From: Buddleja alternifolia
Lineage: Eukaryota > Streptophyta > Magnoliopsida > Lamiales > Scrophulariaceae
Length of the DNA stretch: 64,000 nucleotides
Direction: 5' to 3'
NCBI GenBank assembly: GCA_019426215.1
Contig: CM033396.1
Location: forward strand, 22,955,101 to 23,019,100
Below, one piece after another: positions 1-9,936 of the stretch; the stretch's first letter is position 1, and every line of letters begins with the position of its first letter. The position numbers and the translations under genes were made by a program. The notes below the pieces were generated by a model. That model worked only from the letters and a program-made list of their open reading frames with translations. It ran no database searches and was not told the origin of the DNA.

Positions 1-1950
1 GATTGAGTTGCAGTATCAATTTACGCAACTTGAAGATCAAGTGGTTCTTCATCAACTGGAACACTTGGAGCATATTGTATTGTAGCGTTTACTGTAGTTG
101 AAGTTTCTTCCACTTGCATTTTTCGTAATTTCCATAGAAGGAGGAGGTCTAGGAATAGGGACGGCCCAGATTGGGTCAATCGCTTCGAAAACATGTCTTG
201 GACTTAGGTAGAATGATCTTGGGATAAAGAATAAAGTGTCTTCGTGCTATTTGGTACTGAACACTAGATCAGCGTCTTCTGGGATCACTACACCAGACGT
301 GTAACAATTGACGAAGTCCATTCAAAATGGCATCAGCACTTGATCCACTGGCCAAATCAAAGATAGAATCTGGACCACGCTGATGTTCTCTTCACAGAAT
401 AAAACAGCATGAAGATTATAGCCTCTGAATTCACTGAAACTAAGGTGATGGTTGAAGGGGATATCCAACGGCTGTACGTTTTCAATTATAGCACGCCTGT
501 CTCTATAGAATTCTGCATGCTCATGAGTTAGTCTCATATGACCGGTACTTGGCACTGGGGTTGCATCTCGCTTAATTAGGCAGGAATCTTCATTAAGATA
601 AGAAGGATATCCTCTGATGAACCTTGAAAGTTCCCTTCTGATGTATCACTCAATGCCTTGACGATAATACGACAAATTTGCAATACTGCCCACTGGCTCT
701 AACTGTTGCAGGAGAACAAAATGGCATAACCCCTTTGTCTGTATAAGATCCCAAACTAGAAAAGAAACAGACAGCGAAGCATTTCTTCAAGCGTATGAAA
801 GTTCAAAACATACTCTTCTGCCCATATGAATATATCAATCATCCAACGTCTTCTGAGTTTCTCAGCAACAAGTTTGTCTTTCTTGGCTTCGACCAACTTC
901 TTAAATCTTTCTCTATCATGATCATAGTCATCATCCCAGACTCGAGCAAGATACTCTCTAGCTTCATCTTCTACCCAGGAATTAATGGGATTAGGACGTT
1001 GAGCGATAAGTGGTCCTTTTCCCTTCCACAACTTGAGAGGTCTTAGAGAGAGAGAGAGCATTCTGAGGGGATCGAACAATCTTTGGCTTGACTGAGTACC
1101 CAATTGCATTAAGCATATCCTCATCGGGGTCCTTGAGCCATCCAGTGATATTGGGATTTTTAAGCACAACCTTGTTCTGGCGCAAAGAATAGAACGTTTC
1201 TTCAGAATGGCCAGAAAGGTTGAAATGCTCAACTTCAAAATCAGCGACATTGACAGCAGGATGCCGAATATATCCCAACCGCAATTTCAGACGCTTCTTG
1301 GTATGAAGACCTAGATCAGCCAGCGCCTCGAATACTGCGAATTTTTTGGCGTCTGAAAGAAGAGGATTGTGGAGAGTTTCTTGGAAGGTCTTCTCCATAT
1401 CAACCATCTGAAAGAAGTTATTTTCTCTCCAGGCATAATAGAATCCAACTTCTAGATCATAGCCTCTAGCAAAGAAATTGATAATACGAGAAGGAGGAGG
1501 AGGAGTTGGTTGTTGGATGACGGGGGCCACTTCTATCGACCGTTCAGCAATCACAGATGCTTCCTGGGCTGTAGAGGTCTCAGCGTCAGGAATAGCATGT
1601 GCAACTCTTTTGCAATTTCCACGACCGATGTCAGATTGACATCTAACTCCATATCAACCTCTAGAGGGGTTGCTTCAGCAATAGTTAGAATTGGAGAAGC
1701 TTCAGTATCCTCCATAATTGGAGCTGAAACATGCAAGCGTTTGAGAAGAAAGTAGAAATTTAAAAGAAAAAACATAAACGCTTACCCTGAGGACTTTCAA
1801 CAGTCTCAGTCTCTTGGACTTCAGGAACAGATTGTTCCTTTACCTCAGGCTCCAACAAAACTTCATCATTAAGGGTGATGAGAGAGGTGAGGAGAGTAGC
1901 AAGAATAGGAATATTTCGTTCCTCTAAAGTGTCTAATACTACTTTCATTC
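1..1950 (-). pseudogene. unidentified plant protein-coding region, decayed, runs off the window edge
   Basis: Reading right to left, coding-like sequence runs almost continuously. The first block starts at M at 1948 (MKVVLDTLEERNIP). A possible 62-bp intron follows at 1785-1724 (GTAAGC donor, TTTCAG acceptor, phase 1) and keeps the frame into an acidic stretch (MEDTEASPILTIAEATP). After a frame change near 1640 comes the main block, 1554-991, with a proline-rich linker (QQPTPPPP) and a compact charged domain (GYDLEVGFYYAWRENNFF; DPDEDMLNAIGY). A second frame change lies in a (CT)n run at about 1047-1060, followed by a helical Lys/Arg/Glu-rich block (DHDRERFKKLVEAKKDK) to about 760. Further blocks (YIRRELSRFIRGYPSYLNED; HAEFYRDRRAIIENVQPLDI) continue to the window edge with extra stops. 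I recognise no domain. It may be a lineage-specific plant gene or a retroelement-captured ORF. Frameshifts and stops argue for a pseudogene. Confidence 0.4.
1724..1785 (-). other. possible 62-bp intron in the unidentified gene
   Basis: On the minus strand the donor reads CAGG|GTAAGCG and the acceptor TTGCATGTTTCAG|CT. The stretch between is T-rich. Removing it joins two coding-like blocks in frame (phase 1, giving an Ala codon). The length is at the short end for plant introns, so this is an inference. Confidence 0.35.
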
Positions 1951-2018
1951 CTGCTTTCCTAAGAGCTGAAATAATTTATCCTAGCGTTAGATGAAAGAAA
2001 CTAATAAGGAAAGGATAT

Positions 2019-3615
2019 TGTTGTTGTGAATCCTGGTTCATGTGCAACGGAAACGATAAAACATATCTGGATTAAATATCGGATCACTTTTGGGTTTTAA
2101 TGATTTACATATTTCAAAAATAACATGATGATGAAATCTAATTTCATTTTTTTCACTAACCATTTGATTTGATTGAAGATTTGATCTTCCGGGTAGCAGC
2201 GATTCCAAACTCCTGCCTCTAGATATCATGCCGAAACGACTTTGAAGAAAAATCCCCCACCCTTTGCACCGCTATGGCTGACGGCTTCTTAGGGGAGGAG
2301 AAAGAGATTTTTCTCTTCTTCTTTCTTTGCTGTCAAGTCTAATGTGAGAGTTAGGTTTTGATTAAACCAGTGTTAGGTATATATAAGGAGTGATGGGCTT
2401 GAAATTAACTAATTCCTTGAGCCCATCCAACTCCTCCTACACGCCTAATACATGCCCTTTTCATCCTCATTCGGCTAAGTTGACTTTCAACTTAGTCTAA
2501 TTATTAATTAGATCCAATATATTTTAATTCAATTAAAATATTATACTAATTAATAATCATCTGAATTAAATAATCTAATTATTTAATAAAAGGATGAGTA
2601 TAATAAATAAGTATATTTATTTATTATAATTAATTTATTTCAATTAATCAAATAAATTAATGCGTACATATAAATACATCTAATTATATATTATTAATTT
2701 GTTTCCATTAATCCAATTAATCAAATAAATTAATTTGCTCATCAAATGGCAAATTACCTAATTTATATATTTGACAACGAAAGAATTGTCTTTGCTCAAT
2801 TTCTTTTAAGCGCGACTCTCTAGGTTCGTTTCAATTGGCATTGGGAGGAAACTAAGGATGTGAGTGTCACTAAGCCAGTCACGTGGACTCACATCGAAAC
2901 CCAATTGAAATGAATAGATCAATACGAACCTTTACGTCACAGATACCATGTGAGTATAAACCCTTCACTGTAACATCCCAATTGACTTAGAGTCATGGAT
3001 TATGACAAACTCACAGGACTCGATGCTATGCTTTAGGAATCATAGTAAGATGAAATTACTGAACTACCCTTATGTACAATACATAAGTTAGTTCTCCTGC
3101 TTTGCCAAAGAGTTATAATTTCATTTACCTACGATCGCACATGGCGTTAACTCGTTACTACTCAAGACAGTGAATCCCCTATTAGCAATCACCGAACAAT
3201 TGCCACTTGTCCTTCTGAACCGCACTTTGAGGTTGATCCCACCAAAAAGTGAAATAGCTAATAACTCGTTCAGTGTCACAATCCAATCTTCGTGAATCCT
3301 CAGGTCTACGACTCACGCACACTACCGCGACCAGTAATCCAATCATTGACGATCAAAGAGTAATTATCCATGTGAGTGAATTATGGCGAGCCGTGTTCGA
3401 ATATAACAATTCCATTGATATATCTATGACCAAGCTCCCACCATCCGAAGTGACCGACTGACACTCCTTGTTAAAGATTGTGTCACACAAGTCTGGTCTT
3501 AATGGCCAATTAAAACTCGTCGACTTGCGAACTCTAGTTTAAGTAAACAAGAAATCGATATTTCTAGTATCCATCTCCTCAAACCATTGAGGAGTAGAAG
3601 CTCCCTCTTGATTAC
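2019..3615 (-). repeat. Ty1/Copia LTR (solo or truncated), minus orientation
   Basis: The left end begins TGTTGTTGTGAATCC, the 3' end of an LTR read on the minus strand. The body holds the AT-rich TTAATTAA block (2500-2760), the motif GTGAGTCCACGTGACTGG (reverse of about 2871-2890) and the 'CGACTGACACTCCTTGT' segment (about 3455), all in the same order as the LTRs at 15841-17187 and 25858-27607. No primer-binding site follows on its left, so it is a solo LTR or a 3' LTR whose element is lost. Its right part is cut at 3615 by the Athila-like LTR, so the 5' end of the LTR is missing. Confidence 0.65.
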
Positions 3616-4322
3616 TGACACGGTAGAACTCTGCGTGTTTTTACAGTAAGAGGACTGGTCGTGTGTAGTAATAAAGTGGACAATTATGTCCGGGGTATCG
3701 AACCCACAGAGACTCGTATTTTAGTTTTTTGAGAAATTAAAGCAAGCAAGAGCTTAAATAAACTAAAGATTTATAGATTTTAAGATCAATAAAATAAACT
3801 AAAACAAGAATTAACTAAAAAATTATGAAAGAAAAATAAAAGAAAACAAGATGTCAAAATCAAGACAGCTATGCAAGAAAGCAACTAAGACACATGTGTT
3901 GGCATAAATTAATCAATTCTTGTTAAAATCACTTTTTTATATTATTAGATTAATGTTGCTAAGTTGGACAATTCCTTAAAATTATTATCACTCTGACCCC
4001 TCGCTCATGACAATTCATACTAGATTGGGTGTAGCAATCTCTCTTGTATGTGTTAAAAATTAGAATTTCCTCCAGATTAATTCAGATTTTACCAAATAAA
4101 TCCAGCTAACAGCATCCGGAGTATGTAGCTATCTCTAACATCAACGGACTTAGAAGATGTTATTAATCATTTTTGCACCTTAACTTACTTTCTCCCGAAC
4201 AGATAATTTAAGCATAAAATCTTACATATGTCGGCCTAACATACGAAGCATTATGACATGATTAAAACATAAAGCAACAAAAGAATTAATATCAAAAATG
4301 CAATTTATAACTCAAATCTCAT
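3616..4322 (-). repeat. Athila-like Ty3 3' LTR, left piece (split by Copia-1)
   Basis: Starts TGACACGGTAGAACTCTG and aligns base by base with 40039-40742, the 5' LTR of the same minus-strand family. At 4322 it stops inside the shared phrase ACTCAAATCTCAT and Copia-1 LTR sequence begins. The final piece of this LTR is at 27608-27658, beyond Copia-1. About 800 bp of LTR present in the 40039-41600 copy (40743-41548) are missing here, so a deletion accompanied or followed the Copia-1 insertion. Confidence 0.75.
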
Positions 4323-5866
4323 TCGCAAGTAATATGAAGTCTTTAATGGACAAATAAAGACTTAGAACACTTGTACAATCTTAGCTGTGCCATGGGAGTG
4401 CCAGTCGAACACTATGTGATGGTGGGAGCTTAAGACAGTAGGCACGTCAGTGGAACTGATATGCTCAAACACGACTCACAACGATTCTGTCACATGGGTT
4501 TTCACTCTTTGACTGTCAATGACAGTACTGATTATGCGTTATAGGTATAAGTCAACCTTTGACCTGAAGTATCAGGCTGAAGATACACTTGTGACGTCAA
4601 GTCTGTCAATAGAGTAGTTAGACCTAATTCACCCGTTGGTAGGGTCGACCTCGAAATGCAGCTTGATGGGCAAGTGGTAGCCTTAGCTGATAACTAATAT
4701 GGGATTTATTCTCTAATAAGTGAATGAGAAAGTATCCTATGTGATTATAGATAATGGAGATCAAAGTCTTTGGCTAAAGCAAAAGAGATGATTGTGCAAG
4801 GCACCAAATCGAACTCAATGATCTCGTATTATTATAATTAATACATATGGTCAAGTTTAGTGAGTTTGACATAACCATGACTCTCAATTGACTGGGGCAT
4901 GTGAACAAAGGGTTTATACTAATACGGTATTTACGATTTAAAGGTTTTGGAATGATTCAATCATTCGATTTCGTTTAGGCTACGAAGTGGGCCACGTGAC
5001 TGGCTAGGTGTTATCCACTTTCTTTGGATTCCTCTCATTTCCAAACGAAATGAACCTAAATAATCGCGCTAAAGGATTGATAAAGAAAAATAAAAAAAAA
5101 TCTATTTTATTTTGGGAGATTTAATTTATGAGATAAATTGAATAATTAATTAATTACTCATTAGATGAGATAATTAATTATAAAGATAAGATTAATTATT
5201 AATTAATTTCTCAAGGAAATAAATTAATGAATTAATTTATCTAATTAATTTGTCTATTTAATTAATTTATTTATTTATTAGATATAATAAATTATTAATT
5301 AAACAGATAATTAATTAAAACAGAAGATGAACCAGGCCATGTGGGGGGCGTCCATTTGGACGCCTCCTAGGGGTAAGTTATGCGTCCACTTGGATGCCCA
5401 ACATGGATTCTATTCTTTTGTCATGGTCAATAAGTCAAGTGATATTAAAAAAGGACTTTTGACCTAGATGAGGTACAAGTTTTCATACAATTCTCCTAGA
5501 AAGAAAAGAAAAACTCCTCCCTCTCTCATACACTCTCTAGCCGTCGGTCAAGGTGGGAAAAGAAGGGATTTTTTTGTCAAATCAATCAGCGTGATTATTT
5601 AGAGGCAAATAACCGTCGTTTCGGATCAAGAAGTCAAGAAAGCTTTAAAGGATTCGTGAAAATTGGATTGCATGTTTTCTTGGAGGTTTGAAACCTTCAC
5701 GTTTTTCAATTTCTTTGAAGGAGAAATTGGTTCTCCATCCACTTCGCTTCAACGGGTAAGTCATTATTCGTTTTAGTGTTTATATGATTCAATATGCAAA
5801 TCGAGAAAATCACTTTGGGTACAATTTTTAAAACTTCTGCTGCACAATTTGTTGCATAAACCAACA
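4322..5866 (+). repeat. Copia-1 5' LTR (first ~230 bp missing)
   Basis: Matches 26088-27607 of the 3' LTR throughout, for example 'agtctttaatggacaaata', CACGTGACTGGCTAGGTG near 4993, the AT-rich block 5140-5320, and CATGGATTCTATTCTT near 5402. It ends CCAACA at 5866, one base before the PBS. The left edge at 4322 is a deletion junction with the Athila-like LTR, with a microhomology of one or two bases. Confidence 0.8.
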
Positions 5867-5867
5867 G

Positions 5868-5880
5868 TGGTATCAGAGCC
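5868..5880 (+). other. primer-binding site, initiator-Met type (Copia-1)
   Basis: TGGTATCAGAGCC lies one base after the LTR end CCAACA. This is the standard plant Copia site complementary to the 3' end of initiator tRNA-Met and would prime minus-strand DNA synthesis. Confidence 0.9.
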
Positions 5881-6331
5881 AATCTCTGATCTGCATAATT
5901 GATCAAAATTATGTGATTTTTTATATGAATATTATATGTTTTTGAAGCATGCATTTATGTGTTCTTAAATATGTGTTTTATGATTTTTAGCCTAGAATTT
6001 AATTTTTTATGTTTATTATAAATCTGGGTAATTTTATGATATGAGAAAAAAAATCAAGAAACGAGAAAAAACGGTCCTCGAAATCCCCGAAGAAACTGCG
6101 CACAACGCTGCGCGTGTGCTGGGCACTCGCGCACAGCGGCGCACAGCTACACGGCCTGTCGGGTAGTGTAAAAGGTAATGGACCCGGGTTTGAAGACGGG
6201 CTGTGATTTGGGTCAAAAATTAGTATTTGGGTTTTAGGTAAATTTAATTATCCTGGTGAGTCATAAGCATGATGACCCGAAATAATTCAAATTAAACCCA
6301 ATTGAAAAATTACTTAATTTTGACTTATTAA

Positions 6332-6945
6332 TGATGGGATATAAGTGTGGAGACAAATCAAATTATCAAAAGGAATAGCTTTGGTAGGTGGAACCAAAGG
6401 TTGTTTGGTAGATGGAACCAAGAGTTGTTTGGTAGGTAAAACCAAGAGTTTTTTGGTAGGTAGAACCAAGAGGTTGTTTGGTAGGCGGAACCAAGAGTTT
6501 TGGTAGGTGAAAATTACTCCTATAAATAGGAGTGAATTTCCTTCATTCCATGCATCCCAAATTGAGAGAAAACATAGAGAGCAAAGTGTGTGTAGTGTAG
6601 TATATACTAGGAAAAATGTAGTGTATATTAGGGAAAGCAATTTGTGGTAGATACAAATTGTGCTACACGGGAAACACTTGTGGGGCTTTTCTCTCGGGGC
6701 AATACAAAAGGGGATGGGAGAGTAGTGTTCTATATAACTTTGAGAGTGGTTGTACAAGAGTCATTTTCTTGAGTTTGTCTATAAACTCAAGTGTGTATTT
6801 TGTACCGGTAAACTTCTCTCATAGTGGAAGAACTGGAAACTCTAGTGGACGTAGGCAAATTGCCGAACCACGTAAATCTGTTGTCTCGTCTTTTCTTGCT
6901 TTCCTTCTTACTTTAAAGTTCATTTATGCGCGTTGATTCCTAACA
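6332..6945 (+). repeat. 5' LTR of the non-autonomous element
   Basis: TG...CA ends. The U3 carries six short direct repeats built on TTTGGTAGGTGGAACCAAGAG (6380-6510), directly upstream of TATAAATA at 6521-6528. The minus-strand open frames across it are antisense to LTR sequence and are repeated in the other LTR. Confidence 0.93.
6521..6528 (+). promoter_or_regulatory. TATA box of the 5' LTR promoter
   Basis: TATAAATA lies in the middle of an 18-bp inverted repeat ACTCCTATAAATAGGAGT (6516-6533), about 15 bp after the last U3 repeat. The identical copy in the 3' LTR is at 9512-9519. Transcription would start about 25-35 bp downstream. Confidence 0.7.
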
Positions 6946-6947
6946 AC

Positions 6948-6964
6948 TGGTATCAGAGCACGGG
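6948..6964 (+). other. primer-binding site of the non-autonomous element
   Basis: TGGTATCAGAGCACGGG starts two bases after the LTR end TAACA. It is an initiator tRNA-Met type site, extended to 17 bases. Confidence 0.9.
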
Positions 6965-7231
6965 TTACAGCGATCCGTGGGCGAATCAATGGCGTCTGAA
7001 GATGGTAAAGTAAGAGTCGGGGAAAAAGCCTGAAAATGTGACAGATGCAGACTGAGAGTTGCAGGAGATGCTGCAAGTTCTGGGGGTTATCCCGTTGAAC
7101 ATTAACGAGAAAACGTTGGAAAATCGTGATGCCAGATGCAGAGGCAGAGACGCAGCAGCGAGAGCAAGTTTATGTTACCGGGTTAGGTAGACATGAAGCC
7201 AGTGGGAGCAGTTGCAGTGCCGTGGGCAGAT

Positions 7232-7436
7232 CCGTATAGCCGGAGGTCAAGGGGCCGGACTCGTGTTGCCAAGAGGGCGGAAGAACGAGCAAGCCAGAGA
7301 CCGGGGAGGCAGAGTTACGGAGCCAAAAGCAGAACCGTATAGTCCGAGGTCAAGTGGGCAGACTCGTGTTGCCAAGAGGGCGGAAGAACGAGCAAGCCAG
7401 GGACCAGGGGGAGGCAGAGTTACGGAGGCATGACCA
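7232..7436 (+). repeat. two ~103-bp tandem copies in the internal region
   Basis: Units begin CCGTATAG at 7232 and at 7335 (period 103). Both contain CGGACTCGTGTTGCCAAGAG-like sequence and GGCGGAAGAACGAGCAAGCC. The second has a small insertion (GGGACCAGGGGG). The 73- and 74-codon open frames here arise from the repeat and have no family resemblance. Confidence 0.85.
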
Positions 7437-7499
7437 CGTGGATAATCCATGAAGGCAGAAAATGGGGCCAAGAGGGGTTGACCGTGGAGCCGGAAGTCA

Positions 7500-8690
7500 T
7501 GGGGGCAAGATGTGAAGCCGAGTTAGGCCTTCACTGAGCTGGGGGCAAGATGTGAAGCCGAGTTAGGCCTTCACTGAGCTGGGACAAGATGCGAAAAGCC
7601 GGGTTAGGCAGATTCGCTGAGTCGGGGTAAGATGCAAAGCCAGGTTAGGCAGATTCGCTGAGTCGAGGCAGAACCCGAAAAGCCTAGTTAGGCAGATTCG
7701 CTGAGCTGGGGCAAGATGCGAAAAGCCGGGTTAGGCAGATTCGCTGAGTCGGGGCAGAACGCGAAAAGCCAAGTTAGGCAGATTCACTGAGTCGGGGCAG
7801 AACGCGAAAAGTCGAGTTAGGCAGATTCGCTGAGCTGGGGCAAGATGCGAAAAGCCGGGTTAGGCAGATTAGCTGAGTCGGGGCAGAACGCGAAAAGCCG
7901 AGTGAGGCAGATTCGCTGAGCTGGGGCAAGATGCGAAAAGCCGGGTTAGGCAGATTCGCTGAGTCGGGGCAGAACGCGAAAAGCCAAGTTAGGCAGATTC
8001 GCTGAGTCGGGACAGAACGCGAAAAGCCGAGTTAGGCAGATTCGCTGAGCTGGGGCAAGATGCGAAAAGCCGGGTTAGGCAGATTCACTGAGTCGGGGCA
8101 GAACGCGAAAAGCCAAGTTAGGCAGATTCGCTGAGTCAGGGCAGAACGCGAAAAACCGAGTTAGGCAGATTCGCTGAGCTGGGGCAAGATGCGAAAAGCC
8201 GGGTTAGGCAGATTCGCTGAGTCGGGGCAGAACGCGAAAAGCCGAGTGAGGTAGATTCGCTGAGCTGGGGCAAGATGCGAAAAGCCGGGTTAGGCAGATT
8301 CGCTGAGTCGGGGCAGAACACGAAAAGCCAAGTTAGGCAGATTCGCTGAGTCGGGACAGAACGCGAAAAGCCGAGTTAGGCAGATTCGCTGAGCTGGGGC
8401 AAGATGAGAAAAGCCGGGTTAGGCAGATTAGCTGAGTCGGGGCAGAACGCGAAAAGCCAAGTTAGGCAGATTCGCTGAGTCAGGGCAAGATGCGAAGCCA
8501 GGTTAGGCAGATTCGCTGAGCTGGGGCAGAACGCGAAGCTGGGTTAGGCAGATTCGCTGAGTCGGGGCAAGATGTGAAGCCGAGTTAGGCCTTCACTGAG
8601 CTGGGGCAAGATGCGAAAAGCCGAGTTAGGCAGATTCGCTAAGCTGGGGGCAGAACGCGAAGCCGAGATAGGCAGATTCGCGGAGCCGGG
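7500..8690 (+). repeat. 43-bp tandem array, about 28 units, alternating A/B types
   Basis: Type A has GGGGCAAGATGCGAAAAGCC; type B has CGGGGCAGAACGCGAAAAGC. Both share GTTAGGCAGATTCGCTGAG. Their order is mixed AB and ABB' (B' differs in GACAGAACG or CCGAG), with a longer block AB-ABB' repeated, so a higher-order structure is present. End units are 42-bp variants (GATGTGAAGCCGAGTTAGGC then CTTCACTGAG). The unit length is not a multiple of three and each unit carries TAG, so the array is not coding. Each unit can fold as GCGAA..GCC..GGC..TTCGC. Confidence 0.95.
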
Positions 8691-8694
8691 GTTT

Positions 8695-8960
8695 TGTTGG
8701 CGGATGGATCGGACATAGCTTGTGCAGTGGGAGCATTAAGCAGATATGTGGGGGGATCTGAGTTGCCATTGAAAAACCAAAAATATTGACGGGTGGATCA
8801 AGACATAGCTCATGCAGTTGGCAAAGAGCAGATATGTTGGAAGATCTGAGATAGTCAATGAAAGTCTTTGGTGTAAGGGTGTCGAAAGACAGGTTGACCA
8901 AAGCGGGAAAGTCCTTGGTGTAAGGATGTCGAGAGACGGGTTGACCAAGGTGGTTATCCT
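8695..8960 (+). repeat. further imperfect direct repeats downstream of the array
   Basis: 'ggcggatggatcggacatag' at about 8699 recurs as 'gacgggtggatcaagacata' at about 8789. 'ttggtgtaagggtgtcg' at about 8868 recurs as 'ttggtgtaaggatgtcg' at about 8915, each followed by a GGTTGACCAA phrase. Function unknown; noncoding. Confidence 0.75.
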
Positions 8961-9311
8961 CTTGTGAGGAGGATGGCAACGAAAGTTGCGGGGTTGTAAG
9001 ACATGTTCCGGGTCTTGGGAGCAACCTATATCCGAGGTCAGTTGGACCGAGATGGATAAGTCACTGTATTCAGGAGTTGGTTGATCACCAAAAGGAATAG
9101 GGTAGTGGCGGAGGTTCAAAGAATGGGAACATCGTGTAAGTCCGTCGAGTAGGAGCACTAGGGACGGATGGATTGATGAGACAAGGAGATGTCTCGGGTT
9201 TGATCTCCATTGGATTTGGGGATGTGACCGACTAAATTGAGGTTCACTTGGGAAAAGTGAAGGAATGATCGAGAAGATGGGATTGTGTCTTCAACTTTGA
9301 GTTTGGTCTCC

Positions 9312-9322
9312 AAGTGGGAGAT
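9312..9322 (+). other. polypurine tract of the non-autonomous element
   Basis: AAGTGGGAGAT directly precedes the 3' LTR start TGATGGG at 9323. It is the plus-strand DNA priming site and matches the PPT of the Copia elements here. Confidence 0.85.
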
Positions 9323-9936
9323 TGATGGGATATAAGTGTGGAGACAAATCAAATTATCAAAAGGAATAGCTTTGGTAGGTGGAACCAAAGGTTGTTTGGT
9401 AGATGGAACCAAGAGTTGTTTGGTAGGTAAAACCAAGAGTTTTTTGGTAGGTAGAACCAAGAGGTTGTTTGGTAGGCGGAACCAAGAGTTTTGGTAGGTG
9501 AAAATTACTCCTATAAATAGGAGTGAATTTCCTTCATTCCATGCATCCCAAATTGAGAGAAAACATAGAGAGCAAAGTGTGTGTAGTGTAGTATATACTA
9601 GGAAAAATGTAGTGTATATTAGGGAAAGCAATTTGTGGTAGATACAAATTGTGCTACACGGGAAACACTTGTGGGGCTTTTCTCTCGGGGCAATACAAAG
9701 GGGGATGGGAGAGTAGTGTTCTATATAACTTTGAGAGTGGTTGTACAAGAGTCATTTTCTTGAGTTTGTCTATAAACTCAAGTGTGTATTTTGTACCGGT
9801 AAACTTCTCTCATAGTGGAAGAACTGGAAACTCTGGTGGACGTAGGCAAATTGCCGAACCACGTAAATCTGTTGTCTCGTCTTTTCTTGCTTTCATTCTT
9901 ACTTTAAAGTTCATTTATGCGCGTTGATTCCTAACA
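9323..9936 (+). repeat. 3' LTR of the non-autonomous element
   Basis: 614 bp, same length as the 5' LTR. By-eye differences: an A/G at about 9699, A/G at about 9835, and C/A at about 9895. The repeated TSD ATTAA follows. Confidence 0.93.

Larger units (their letters stand above)
6332..9936 (+). mobile_element. intact non-autonomous LTR retrotransposon with 43-bp tandem array
   Basis: Two 614-bp LTRs (6332-6945, 9323-9936) begin TGATGGGATATAAG and end CCTAACA. They differ at three positions by eye (about 0.5%). PBS TGGTATCAGAGCACGGG is at 6948-6964 and polypurine tract AAGTGGGAGAT at 9312-9322. The target duplication is ATTAA (6327-6331 and 9937-9941), so the element is complete. The 2377-bp internal region has no usable reading frame. 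It opens with a short gag-like start (6990, MASEDGKVRVGEKA then stop), the style of Copia gag N-termini, which suggests derivation from a Copia parent. Nearly all the rest is tandem duplication. It would need RT and integrase from another element. The PBS and PPT sit where Copia elements place them. Confidence 0.93.

Noticed and set aside
7212..8321. Open frames of 60-75 codons on both strands in the array region
   Set aside because: They arise from repeat periodicity (43 bp is not a multiple of three; 103-bp units), have no start context and no family.
7500..8690. CRISPR-like direct-repeat array
   Set aside because: Units are contiguous 43-bp tandem copies with no unique spacers, and they lie between LTRs in plant DNA.
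6314..9748. Minus-strand frames of 147 and 196 codons starting MYNHSQSYIE
   Set aside because: They are antisense to the two LTRs and duplicated only because the LTRs are.
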